This document shows positions 1 through 7,930 of a DNA stretch of 18,909 nt, piece by piece (the first letter of the stretch is position 1; each line of letters starts with the position of its first letter). Position numbers and translations under genes: made by a program. The notes beneath the pieces were generated by a model. The model ran no database searches, was not told the origin of the DNA, and worked only from the letters and a program-made list of their open reading frames with translations. The DNA lies in NCBI GenBank assembly GCA_036847185.1, contig DAIUAM010000051.1:1-18909 (forward strand). The letters run 5' to 3'. Origin of the DNA: UBA4738 sp002413305 (GTDB lineage Bacteria; Actinomycetota; UBA4738).

Positions 1-5
1 GCCGC

Positions 6-28
6 CCGGCTCATGTACAAAGAGCCGG
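6..28. repeat. 7-bp inverted repeat upstream of the cyclase gene
   Basis: Arms 6-12 (CCGGCTC) and 22-28 (GAGCCGG) are perfect complements around a 9-nt AT-rich loop. No T-tract follows on either strand, so a standard intrinsic terminator is not supported. It could be an operator, or the end of an upstream gene cut by the window edge. Only the repeat itself is seen. Confidence 0.35.
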
Positions 29-59
29 CACGGTCACCGACGTACGGATCGGTGCGGCC

Positions 60-896
60 GTGAGGAGCCGATCGGGCCGGCATGGATCGGCCGCCCAGAG
101 GGGGGTGACCAACACGCCCACGGAGCCGGACGGACGCTGCGCAGTGTGCGGCGCGTCTCCACCGCCAGGGGCTCGGTTCTGCCCCGCCTGCGGGCGCGCC
201 CTGAACGGGGGAGAGACGAGTCCGCCGGCCCGCGCCACCGGCAGAGCCCAGGACGAACTCCGCCCCGTCACGGTGTTGTTCGCGGACATCGTCGGGTCGA
301 CCGCCCTGGGTGAACGGTTGACCGCTGACGAGGTCAAGATCCTGATCGGTGAATGCGTGACCCGGATGAGCCGGACGGTCGAACAGTTCGGAGGGACGAT
401 CCAGGCATACGCAGGAGATGGCATCTGCGCGTACTTCGGGGTCCCGGCCGCCCACGAGGACGACGCCGAGCGGGCCGCCCGGGCAGCGCTCTCGATCCTT
501 TCGGTGACCGGGGAGTACGCCCAGGACATCCGGGCGGCCTGGCGGATCGCCGATTTCAACGTTCGGATCGGGATCAACACCGGCCGGGTCGGGGTGGGGG
601 TCGTGGGCTCGGCCGACCCGCAAACGGTGGCCCTCGGCGACACGACCAACGTCGCAGCACGCCTGCAGTCCGTGGCCGAGCCCGGCACGATCGCAGTGGG
701 CGAGGTGACGGCCAAGCTGCTCGATCCGCGATTCGACCTGGAGCCGATGGGTGAACTCACGGTGAAGGGGCGGGAGCGGCGGTCCCCGCGTGGCGGCTGG
801 AGGGTATCCGGGGCGAACCCAAGGGGCCCGAGGGGACCCCGCTCGTCGGGCGGGATCCGGAGATGGCCAGGCTCCGAGCCGTGCTCGAGGATCTGA
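60..896 (+). CDS. Zinc ribbon + class III adenylate/guanylate cyclase, N-terminal part of a frameshifted cyclase-ATPase gene
   Basis: A class III cyclase domain would make cAMP or cGMP from ATP or GTP in the cytoplasm. Residues 27-44 form a double CxxC zinc ribbon (C27, C30, C41, C44). The cyclase domain spans about 68-240. Metal-binding Asp are visible at D76 (FADIVGST) and D120 (GDG). D194 lies in LGDTTN, and N197 and R201 fit the transition-state pair. The Lys that usually sits four residues before the second Asp is Ala116, so substrate choice is uncertain. Family-like sequence runs to R240 (VKGRER, ending at 779) and then becomes nonsense: the expected continuation is in another frame. 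True homology therefore ends near 779, although this frame stays open to 896. The GTG at 60 gives the longest form; GTG 105 is another start, but the G-rich stretch before it is very close. Confidence 0.8.
   Translation: MRSRSGRHGSAAQRGVTNTPTEPDGRCAVCGASPPPGARFCPACGRALNGGETSPPARATGRAQDELRPVTVLFADIVGSTALGERLTADEVKILIGECVTRMSRTVEQFGGTIQAYAGDGICAYFGVPAAHEDDAERAARAALSILSVTGEYAQDIRAAWRIADFNVRIGINTGRVGVGVVGSADPQTVALGDTTNVAARLQSVAEPGTIAVGEVTAKLLDPRFDLEPMGELTVKGRERRSPRGGWRVSGANPRGPRGPRSSGGIRRWPGSEPCSRI
771..790 (+). other. Probable one-base deletion (frameshift) joining cyclase and ATPase parts
   Basis: Up to 779 the sequence reads VKGRER in the cyclase frame. From 782 a different frame reads VPAWRLEG and continues through TPLVGRD into the ATPase. 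Proteins of this cyclase-ATPase family commonly read VKGRERPVPAWRL across this junction. Adding one C within 777-782 restores exactly that. Either the gene is broken in the cell or the assembly lost one base. Confidence 0.75.
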
Positions 897-2278
897 ACTC
901 CGGCCTCGGCCAGATCCTCCTGCTGTCCGGCGAGTCGGGGATCGGCAAGACCCGCCTGCTGTCGGAAGCTCGAACGCTCGCCAGGGAGCGGGCCACGTGG
1001 CTGGATGCTCGGTGCCTGTCCTACGGGAGCGGATTATTGGCCAGGCCGTTCGTCGACATGCTCCGGGGGTGGCTGGAGCTGCGCGAGGGGGAGCCGGAGA
1101 TCGCGGTTCGGACGCGTCTGCGGGCCAGGTTCGGCACGCTGCTCGGGCCGGACGCCCGGGAGACCGTGGCGTTCCTGAGCAGGTTCCTTTCGGTGAAGGT
1201 GGAAGCCGACGCCGAAGCGCGGTTCGCGGCGCTTCCGGCGGAGGCCCTCTGGGAAGCGATCCGGAGGGCGTTCCAGCTGTGGATCGAAGCCCTGGCCGCG
1301 CGAGGACCCGTGGTGGTGGCCATCGACGACATGCAGTGGGCGGACCCCTCCACCCGGCAGCTCGCGGAGGATCTCCTCGCGGTCACGGACAGCGCATCAC
1401 TCCTGGTGGCAGTGGCATTCAGGTCGGACCCCGAGAGCGAGGCATGGCGGTTCCGGATCGGCGTGCTCTCGGGGTATCCGCACCGCGCAACCGAGCTTCC
1501 AGTCGGCCCACTGTCGATCCCGGCGGCCCGGGAACTGGCCGCGGCGCTGGCCCCGCCGAGTCTGATCGACGAGGTGACCCGGGAGGGCCTGGTGCTCCGG
1601 GCCGAGGGGAACCCCCTGTTCCTCGAGGAGCTGTTCCGGAACGTGATCGCGATGGGAGGCCCTTCGCCCAGGCGCGGGTGGACGATGTCGATCTCGACCC
1701 GCCAGCTCCTTCCACCATCGCTGGAGAGCCTGTTCGCCGCGCAGATCGACGGGTTGCCCGAGGGGCCGAGGCGTCTCGTGCAGACGGCGGCGGCCATCGG
1801 ACGGACGTTCCCGGTTCGGGTCCTGGAACGACTCACGCAGAGCGAGACGTTCGTCCAGGATCTTTCCGCGCTGCTTCGCGCGGACCTGATCCGGGAGACG
1901 CGCCGATATCCGGAGCCCGAGTGCACCTTCAAACATGGGCTGGTGCAGGAGGCCGCAGCCGCCACGCTTCCCCCGCCGGCGATGCGCGAGCTCTACGGAC
2001 GGGTCGGCTCCGTGTTCGAGGAGGTGTACCGCGGCTCCCTCGAGGACTACCTCGAGATCCTCGCGTACTACTTCTACCGAAGCGAGGAGCAGGGCAAGGC
2101 GCTGCACTACCTGGAACGGGCCGCTGCCAGGGCCATCGAACTGAACGCGAATGCCCAGGCCGCCGATATGCTCGAGCGTGCGGCGAAGGTCGCGGCGATC
2201 CTGGAGGATGCGGATGCGCAACGCCGGATCCGGGCCCAGATCGACATGCTCGGGGGCGCCGGTTCCGAGCCCGAGTAG
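863..2278 (+). CDS. STAND/AAA_16-type ATPase, C-terminal part of the same frameshifted gene
   Basis: This part carries the P-loop ATPase module that typically follows class III cyclase domains in large actinobacterial regulators. Walker A is GESGIGKT (residues 23-30 from ATG 863) and Walker B ends in DD at 155-156, followed by MQWADPS, as in AAA_16/STAND ATPases. Helical repeats resembling TPRs fill about 375-460 (YYFYRSEEQGKALHYLERA). The C-terminal repeat region is short for the family, giving about 740 residues for the restored protein. Homologous reading starts before the ATG, near 782, so ATG 863 is just the first methionine in frame and has no clear Shine-Dalgarno sequence. No membrane segment is seen. 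The signal sensed is unknown. Confidence 0.8.
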   Translation: MARLRAVLEDLNSGLGQILLLSGESGIGKTRLLSEARTLARERATWLDARCLSYGSGLLARPFVDMLRGWLELREGEPEIAVRTRLRARFGTLLGPDARETVAFLSRFLSVKVEADAEARFAALPAEALWEAIRRAFQLWIEALAARGPVVVAIDDMQWADPSTRQLAEDLLAVTDSASLLVAVAFRSDPESEAWRFRIGVLSGYPHRATELPVGPLSIPAARELAAALAPPSLIDEVTREGLVLRAEGNPLFLEELFRNVIAMGGPSPRRGWTMSISTRQLLPPSLESLFAAQIDGLPEGPRRLVQTAAAIGRTFPVRVLERLTQSETFVQDLSALLRADLIRETRRYPEPECTFKHGLVQEAAAATLPPPAMRELYGRVGSVFEEVYRGSLEDYLEILAYYFYRSEEQGKALHYLERAAARAIELNANAQAADMLERAAKVAAILEDADAQRRIRAQIDMLGGAGSEPE

Positions 2279-2325
2279 CCGATTCTCCGCCGGCTTGGCC
2301 AGCTCCGCACCTGGACCCGGGCGTC

Positions 2326-2354
2326 TGGACGATGTCGTACCCCCCTCCTATACT
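2326..2354 (+). promoter_or_regulatory. Housekeeping promoter of the infC operon
   Basis: A -35 TGGACG at 2326-2331 and a -10 TATACT at 2349-2354 are separated by 17 bp. It is the best sigma-70-type promoter upstream of infC and would start transcription near 2361, leaving a leader of about 93 nt. Confidence 0.7.
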
Positions 2355-2360
2355 CCAGGC

Positions 2361-2439
2361 ACGGATGAGACTTGCGAACAACACGTGTTTCGGAACCCTT
2401 CCTTGAGCGCCGGCCGGCGCTGCCGTTCCCAGATCAGAT
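2361..2439 (+). promoter_or_regulatory. Structured 5' leader of infC-rpmI-rplT
   Basis: The leader holds two perfect palindromes: AACACGTGTT at 2380-2389 and a 16-bp GC-rich one at 2406-2421. The second can fold as a hairpin inside an outer stem GGAAC (2392-2396) / GTTCC (2425-2429). Leaders of infC-rpmI-rplT operons are feedback sites for L20 in Firmicutes and Proteobacteria. I cannot match this one to a known leader family, so a regulatory role is inferred. Confidence 0.4.
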
Positions 2440-2447
2440 GGAGGTGA
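2440..2447 (+). promoter_or_regulatory. Strong Shine-Dalgarno that sets the infC start
   Basis: GGAGGTGA is a full complement of the anti-Shine-Dalgarno of 16S rRNA. It ends 6 nt before the GTC at 2454, the position where family alignment puts residue 1 of IF3. Confidence 0.7.
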
Positions 2448-2453
2448 TGAAGA

Positions 2454-3044
<591 letters not shown>

Positions 3045-3048
3045 CGGC

Positions 3049-3243
3049 ATGCCGAAGATGAAGTCGCACCGAGGCGCGGCCAAGCGCTTCCGGGTCACCG
3101 GGAGCGGCAAGATCATGCGCCGCAAGGCCACGGGCAACCACTTCCTCATCAAGAAGACCGGTAGCAGGAAGCGCCGGATCTCCGGCATGGCCGTGATCGG
3201 CCCGGAGAAGAAGACCGCCAAGCGGCTCCTGGCCGGCGGGTAG
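3049..3243 (+). CDS. rpmI: 50S ribosomal protein L35
   Basis: A 64-residue, strongly basic protein of normal L35 length and sequence: the N-terminus MPKMKSHRGAAKRFRVTGSGK and the RKATGNHFLIKK stretch are typical. It is a structural protein of the large subunit. It starts 4 bp after infC, with GAAGG-rich sequence just upstream inside the infC 3' end, so the two are probably translationally coupled. rplT follows after 24 bp. Confidence 0.97.
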   Translation: MPKMKSHRGAAKRFRVTGSGKIMRRKATGNHFLIKKTGSRKRRISGMAVIGPEKKTAKRLLAGG

Positions 3244-3267
3244 CAGCAGGCCGAAGGGAACGAAGCG

Positions 3268-3678
3268 ATGCCGAGGGTCAAACGCGCCGTCCACGGGAAC
3301 AAGCGCCGCCGCGAGATCATGGAGGCGGCCAAGGGCTACTACGGAGCCCGCTCCCGTCGGATCCGCGTGGCGAAGGAGCAGATCGCGCACTCGGGCGTCT
3401 ACCAGTACCGCGACCGCCGCGACCGCAAGGGCCAGTTCCGCCGCCTGTGGATCGTTCGCATCGGGGCCGCCGCTCGAGCTCAGGGCATGACGTATTCGAC
3501 GTTCATCCATGGCCTGGCAGCGGCGGGGGTCGAGCTCGACCGGAAGGTCCTGGCCGACCTCGCGGTGAACGACCCGGGCGCGTTCGCATCGCTGGCCCAG
3601 ACGGCAAAGGGCGGGCTCGAAGCCGAGGCGAAGCCGAAGCGCCGGCGCCGGACGGCCCGCTCGGAGGCCCCGGCCTAG
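3268..3678 (+). CDS. rplT: 50S ribosomal protein L20
   Basis: L20 is an early assembly protein of the large subunit that binds 23S rRNA, and in several phyla it represses its own operon. The N-terminus (MPRVKRAVHGNKRRREIMEAAKGYYGARSRRIRVAKEQ) and the core (YQYRDRRDRKGQFRRLWI, RIGAAARAQGMTYSTFI) are fully typical. At 136 residues it is somewhat longer than the usual 115-125 because of a Lys/Arg/Glu-rich tail after about residue 118. It is third in the operon; the next gene begins 67 bp after the stop with no clear terminator between, so read-through into the methyltransferase fusion is plausible. Confidence 0.97.
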   Translation: MPRVKRAVHGNKRRREIMEAAKGYYGARSRRIRVAKEQIAHSGVYQYRDRRDRKGQFRRLWIVRIGAAARAQGMTYSTFIHGLAAAGVELDRKVLADLAVNDPGAFASLAQTAKGGLEAEAKPKRRRRTARSEAPA

Positions 3679-3745
3679 AAGGCCGGACCACCGTGACGGC
3701 ACCCCTCGCCGTGCGGTCATTCACCACCCACGCCCCACCCCGGAC

Positions 3746-5185
3746 ATGATCTCCTCGGTCCACAACAAGCGCGTCGCGAAGGCCATCCGCCTGAAGAAGC
3801 GCGCCATGCGTGAGAAGGACCGGCGGTTCCTCGTCGAAGGCGCCCAGGCCGTGTTCGAGTCGATCGCATCCGGAGCCCGGGTCCGGGAGGTCTTCCACAC
3901 GACGCCGGACCAGCGGATCGCTCCGGCGATCGACGCGGCCCTGGAAGCGGGGGTCTCGCTCTCGCTTGTGTCCGAGGAGGTCATGGCCCACCTGACTTCG
4001 ACCGTCACTCCTCAAGGCGTCGTCGCGGTGGCCGACTTCGTGGACGTCGGGCTGGACGCGCTCGACGCGGACCGGGCCGGCATCGTCCCGGTGCTGGCCG
4101 AGGTCCGGGACCCGGGCAACGCCGGGACCATCCTGCGCTCGGCCGATGCCTCCGGGGCTGACGCGGTCGTCTTCTCCACCTCCTCCGTCGACGTCTACAA
4201 CAGCAAGGCCGTCCGGGCCTCTGCGGGTTCGCTGTTCCACGTCCCGGTCGTCCGGGAGGTCGCGGTCGAAGAGAGCGTCGCGATGCTCCGGGCCCGGGGG
4301 TTCGCGGTCTACGCGGCTGCCTCCGACGGCGATCTCCCCGTCTTCGAGGCCGACCTGACGAAGCCGGCCGCCGTGGTCCTGGGGAACGAGGCCCGAGGGC
4401 TCCGGACGCACGTCCGCGACCTGGCCGACGCCACGCTGCGGGTCCCCATCGCGGGCAACGCGGAGTCGCTGAACCTGGCGGCGGCGGCCACCGTGATCCT
4501 GTTCGAAGCCGCACGGCAGCGGGCCGGGGGTGATGTCCTGTCCCAGATCGTTGGCGGCGCGGCCCACGACATCCGTTCGCCGCTGACCGCGCTCGGGGGG
4601 TTCGCCAAGACCCTGGTCGCCAGGTGGGCCAAGCTGGATGACGAGCAGCGCCTGATGATGCTCGAGGGCGTGACGCACGACGCGGCGCGCATGGAGATCA
4701 TCGTGACCCAGCTGGTCGAAGCGGCCCGCCTGACCTCCCACCGCCTGGAGATCAGCCGGATCAACACCGACCTGCTCGAGGCCGCCATGCTCGTGCGGGA
4801 CGAGCTCGCCCAGTGGAGTCAGTTCGACCTGGAGGTGGCCGGAGAGCCCGTGCGGGCGTTCGTCGATCCGGCCCGGCTCCGCACGATCCTGATCGCGCTC
4901 ATCGAGAGCGCGCAATGGTGGGGCGAAGAGGGGCCCGTGCGGCTGTCGGTCGGAGCGGACGGCGAACCGGTCGTGGAGGTCTCCCGGACCGGCACCGAGC
5001 TGGACGCCGAGGGCGCCGCGGCCCTGTTCCGGCCCCGACAGCCCGGGAGCGGCGGCGGGAGCAAGGTAGGGCTCTTCGTGGCCAAGGGGCTGACCGAGTC
5101 GCAGGACGGGACGCTGGAGGTGGACACGGCTGGCGGGATCCGCTTCCGGGTTCGGCTGGCGCCCGAAGCCCGCGCCGACCGGTGA
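3746..5185 (+). CDS. SpoU/TrmH-family RNA 2'-O-methyltransferase fused to a degenerate histidine-kinase module
   Basis: Residues 1-259 form a complete SpoU/TrmH enzyme: an N-terminal L30e-like substrate-binding domain, then the SPOUT motifs NAGTILRSADA (125-135), LGNEARGL (212-219) and VPIAGNAESLNLAAA (233-247). It should transfer a methyl group from S-adenosylmethionine to a ribose 2'-OH in rRNA or tRNA; the substrate nucleotide is unknown. From about 262 the chain continues as HisKA (GAAHDIRSPLTAL, phospho-acceptor candidate H274) and, from about 370 to 473, an HATPase_c-like domain. The latter is eroded: the N-box reads IALIESAQWW without the usual Asn, the G1 box reads VSRTGTEL without its Asp, and the G2 box is GGGSKVGLFVAKGL. 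No stop or credible start separates the halves and the frame does not change, so this is one 479-residue protein. It follows rplT, the usual place for a SpoU gene. Kinase activity is doubtful. Confidence 0.9.
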   Translation: MISSVHNKRVAKAIRLKKRAMREKDRRFLVEGAQAVFESIASGARVREVFHTTPDQRIAPAIDAALEAGVSLSLVSEEVMAHLTSTVTPQGVVAVADFVDVGLDALDADRAGIVPVLAEVRDPGNAGTILRSADASGADAVVFSTSSVDVYNSKAVRASAGSLFHVPVVREVAVEESVAMLRARGFAVYAAASDGDLPVFEADLTKPAAVVLGNEARGLRTHVRDLADATLRVPIAGNAESLNLAAAATVILFEAARQRAGGDVLSQIVGGAAHDIRSPLTALGGFAKTLVARWAKLDDEQRLMMLEGVTHDAARMEIIVTQLVEAARLTSHRLEISRINTDLLEAAMLVRDELAQWSQFDLEVAGEPVRAFVDPARLRTILIALIESAQWWGEEGPVRLSVGADGEPVVEVSRTGTELDAEGAAALFRPRQPGSGGGSKVGLFVAKGLTESQDGTLEVDTAGGIRFRVRLAPEARADR

Positions 5186-5189
5186 CGGG

Positions 5190-7781
5190 TCAGCCTCCGG
5201 CGGCCCCCGGTTCGAAGCGCGAACCCGACCGGCGGATCCGTGCCGTGATCGCCGAGGCTGCCACCGGCCTGCCGAACAGGTAACCCTGTCCCAGTGCGCA
5301 GCCCCGTTCGAGCAACCACCGCCGCTGCTCCTCGGTCTCCACGCCCTCGGCGACCGCTTGGACACCGAGGGAGGACGCGAACTGCACGATCGCGGCCACC
5401 ATCGACGCCGTCGGCCCGCCGCGGGCGATCCGCCCCACGAGCGTCCGGTCGACCTTCAGTGCGTCGACCGGCAGGTCGGTGAACAACGACAACGAGGACG
5501 CCCCGGTCCCGAAGTCGTCCACGGCGATGAGGATCCCGGCCGCATGGAGGTCGTGAAGCACGGTGGACGCGCGGGCGGGGTCGGCCATGGCGGTGGCCTC
5601 GGTTACCTCGACCCCGAGGTCCGCCGGCTCCAGGCCCCACGAGGAGAGAAGTGACACGGTCCGGGTGGCGAAGTCGCGGCGCCAGAGCTGCCGGGGGGAG
5701 AGGTTCAACCACGTCGTTCCGGTGAGACCGGCGTCGCGCCAGGTCCGGATCTGCCGGCAGGCCTCCTCCAGCACCCAGTCGCCGATCGCCTCCGAGATGC
5801 CGGTCTGCTCGGCGAGACGGATGAACCTCGCCGGGGGGATCAGCCCCGCCCGCGGATCCTGCCAGCGGAGCAGCGCCTCCAGGCCCACGAGCTCGGCATC
5901 CGCCAGGCGCACGATCGGCTGGTAGTGGAGCTCCCATCGCTGGCGCTCGGCGGCCTTGCGCAGCCGGCTGGCGAGCGACACCTGGCCCGGTCCCTCCTCC
6001 TCAGCCGCGTACCGCGCATGTCCGTGCTTGCCACCCTGCTTCGCCTGGTACATGGCGAAGTCGGCGTGCCGGAGCAGTTCGACGCCGTCCCGGGCGTCGA
6101 ACGGGTACAGGCTGATCCCCACACTGGCCGAGATGGCGAAGTCCGCCCCGTGCACGACGAACGGCTGCTGGAGCGCCTCCTCCAGACGGTCGGCCACCAT
6201 CTCCGCGGTGGTCGCCGGAGCCGGCACGTCGTCCTTCGGCTCCCGGTCGAGGTCGGAGAGCAACACGAGGAACTCGTCCCCGCCATGGCGGGCCACGACG
6301 TCGGCCGCCCTCGCCGCCTCCTGCAGCCGGAGCGCGGTCTGGCGCAGTACGTCGTCACCTGCGTCGTGGCCGAGAGAATCGTTCACGTTCTTGAAGTTGT
6401 CGAGGTCGACGTAGAGGACCGCGACCGCCAGCCCGTGCCGCCCGGCACGGGTCAGGGCCAACTCGAGCAACTCCTCGAACATCACCCGGTTCGGCAGGCC
6501 GGTGAGCTTGTCGTGGTAGGCGAGGAAGGCCATCTCCTCCTCGGCCCGCTTCTGGTCGCTGATGTCGAGCAGCATGCCCTGCCAGATGCGGGGATTGCCG
6601 AGTTCGTCCCGGACCAGCAGGGCATCGTCACGGACCCACACGGTGCGGCCATCTCGGTGCAGGAGCCGGTACTCCATGGCGAACGGCTCTCCCGTCTGGT
6701 TGGTCCGATCGCTCTCCGCGAGGACCCGTTCGCGGTCGTCGGGGTGGATGGTCCGAACCCACAGGTCGGGTTCGCTCTGCCACTGGTCCTGCGGGTAGCC
6801 CAGCATCTCTTGGACCTGCGGGCTCATGTACACGGCGGAGCTCGTCCGGTCCACCGCATCGACGTAGGTGACCACCGGGATCCGTTCGACCAGCGAACGG
6901 TACTTCGCCTCCGCCTCCCGGAGCTGGTCCATGGCCAGCTTCCGGTCGGTGATGTCCCGCACCAGGCCCCAGGACCCCGTGATCCGGCCGTCGGCGTCGC
7001 GGGTGGGGGAGACCATCAGGGAGACGTGGATCGGGGTCCCGTCCCTCCGCATCCGGACGGTCTCCAGCACGCCCGCGTGTTCACCCGCCCTGGCCCGCTC
7101 CAGGATCTCGTCCATCTCGTGGAGCCGGTCGGGGGGGCACATGATGGCCACGGGGCGTCCGATGGCCTCCTCGGGCCGGTGGCCGAACATGCGCTCGGCC
7201 GCGGCGTTCCAGGACGTGATGGTGCCGTCCGGCGTGGCGGTGATCACCGCGTCGTGGGAGGACTCCACGATCGAAGCGAGGTGGACGACCGTCTCCTCCA
7301 GACGTCGCCGCTCGGAGTCGTCCCGGATCATCCGGAGCAGGCACGGTTCGCCCCGGATCTCGACGGCCTCGGTCGACAGGGTGGCCCGCGTCTGCGTGCC
7401 GTCCTTGGATCGAACCACGATCTCCGCCGCCCGCCGGGCGCCGGAAGGGTCCTCCCAACCGTCGGCGAGGGTCCACAGGCCCAGCTCCTCGACCGTGCGT
7501 CCGATCACCTCGTCGCGCCCATACCCGCAGAGCGCGACGAACGCTTCGTTGACGTAGAGCAGGTGGGCGTCCGACGCGCGTGAGAGGAGGACCGCGTCGG
7601 AACTGGCGTCCAGCGCGCGGAAGAAGAGTTCGTCGTCCGGCCGGTGCGTGAGGTCGAGGGGTGGCGCGGGGTCGGTGGCATCCAGCCGGCCCGCCCGGTG
7701 GCGGGCGCCTCCTCGGCGGACGCCACCAACAGCGCTGGAAGCCGGCACTTCGGCCGGATGTGTTCGGTCCATCTGCGACAC
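5190..7781 (-). CDS. Soluble PAS-PAS-PAS-GGDEF-EAL cyclic-di-GMP turnover protein
   Basis: The protein would both make and break the second messenger c-di-GMP. Three PAS domains (about 50-155, 165-285, 290-415) precede a GGDEF domain (about 418-600) and an EAL domain (about 612-855). The GGDEF signature is intact (500-504), with an RxxD inhibitory site (491-494) exactly five residues before it. The EAL domain keeps its expected catalytic set: EALLRW (E635), NLSPRQL, EVTEA, DDFGTG, KVDR, AEGVE and QGYLFG. No signal peptide or membrane helix is seen, so it is cytosolic and the PAS domains sense an internal cue. It sits opposite to the surrounding translation genes; its stop is 4 bp from that of the methyltransferase fusion. 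GTG 7781 gives the longest form; ATG 7772 is an equally good start. Confidence 0.93.
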   Translation of the reverse strand: MSQMDRTHPAEVPASSAVGGVRRGGARHRAGRLDATDPAPPLDLTHRPDDELFFRALDASSDAVLLSRASDAHLLYVNEAFVALCGYGRDEVIGRTVEELGLWTLADGWEDPSGARRAAEIVVRSKDGTQTRATLSTEAVEIRGEPCLLRMIRDDSERRRLEETVVHLASIVESSHDAVITATPDGTITSWNAAAERMFGHRPEEAIGRPVAIMCPPDRLHEMDEILERARAGEHAGVLETVRMRRDGTPIHVSLMVSPTRDADGRITGSWGLVRDITDRKLAMDQLREAEAKYRSLVERIPVVTYVDAVDRTSSAVYMSPQVQEMLGYPQDQWQSEPDLWVRTIHPDDRERVLAESDRTNQTGEPFAMEYRLLHRDGRTVWVRDDALLVRDELGNPRIWQGMLLDISDQKRAEEEMAFLAYHDKLTGLPNRVMFEELLELALTRAGRHGLAVAVLYVDLDNFKNVNDSLGHDAGDDVLRQTALRLQEAARAADVVARHGGDEFLVLLSDLDREPKDDVPAPATTAEMVADRLEEALQQPFVVHGADFAISASVGISLYPFDARDGVELLRHADFAMYQAKQGGKHGHARYAAEEEGPGQVSLASRLRKAAERQRWELHYQPIVRLADAELVGLEALLRWQDPRAGLIPPARFIRLAEQTGISEAIGDWVLEEACRQIRTWRDAGLTGTTWLNLSPRQLWRRDFATRTVSLLSSWGLEPADLGVEVTEATAMADPARASTVLHDLHAAGILIAVDDFGTGASSLSLFTDLPVDALKVDRTLVGRIARGGPTASMVAAIVQFASSLGVQAVAEGVETEEQRRWLLERGCALGQGYLFGRPVAASAITARIRRSGSRFEPGAAGG

Positions 7782-7790
7782 CCAGAAGAG

Positions 7791-7818
7791 GTATCGGCCC
7801 GAAGGGGCGGAAACCTGA
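7791..7818 (-). promoter_or_regulatory. FliA/WhiG (sigma-28 type) promoter of the GGDEF-EAL gene
   Basis: Read on the minus strand, TCAGGTTT (7818-7811) and GCCGATAC (7798-7791) are separated by 12 nt. The sigma-28 consensus is TAAAGTTT-N11-GCCGATAA, so 6 of 8 and 7 of 8 positions match. The predicted transcript start (about 7784-7786) is only a few bases before GTG 7781, giving a nearly leaderless mRNA. Confidence 0.6.
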
Positions 7819-7930
7819 ACCGGTGGGGAGGCGAAAACGGTGCGAAATACGGTGATCGGCCGACAGGGTGTCGGACCGTCGGAGGCGACCCCGTCCGGTC
7901 CGCGGGACCCGCCCGGCGCCGCCCGGCCGA

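Noticed and set aside
3679..3745. Terminator between rplT and the methyltransferase fusion
   Set aside because: Only a weak ACGGC/GCCGT pair without a T-tract is present.
3503..5365. Long minus-strand open frame (620 codons) opposite rplT and the methyltransferase fusion
   Set aside because: It is the antisense shadow of well-identified genes in high-GC DNA, with Arg/Gly/Pro/Asp-rich sequence and no recognisable domain.
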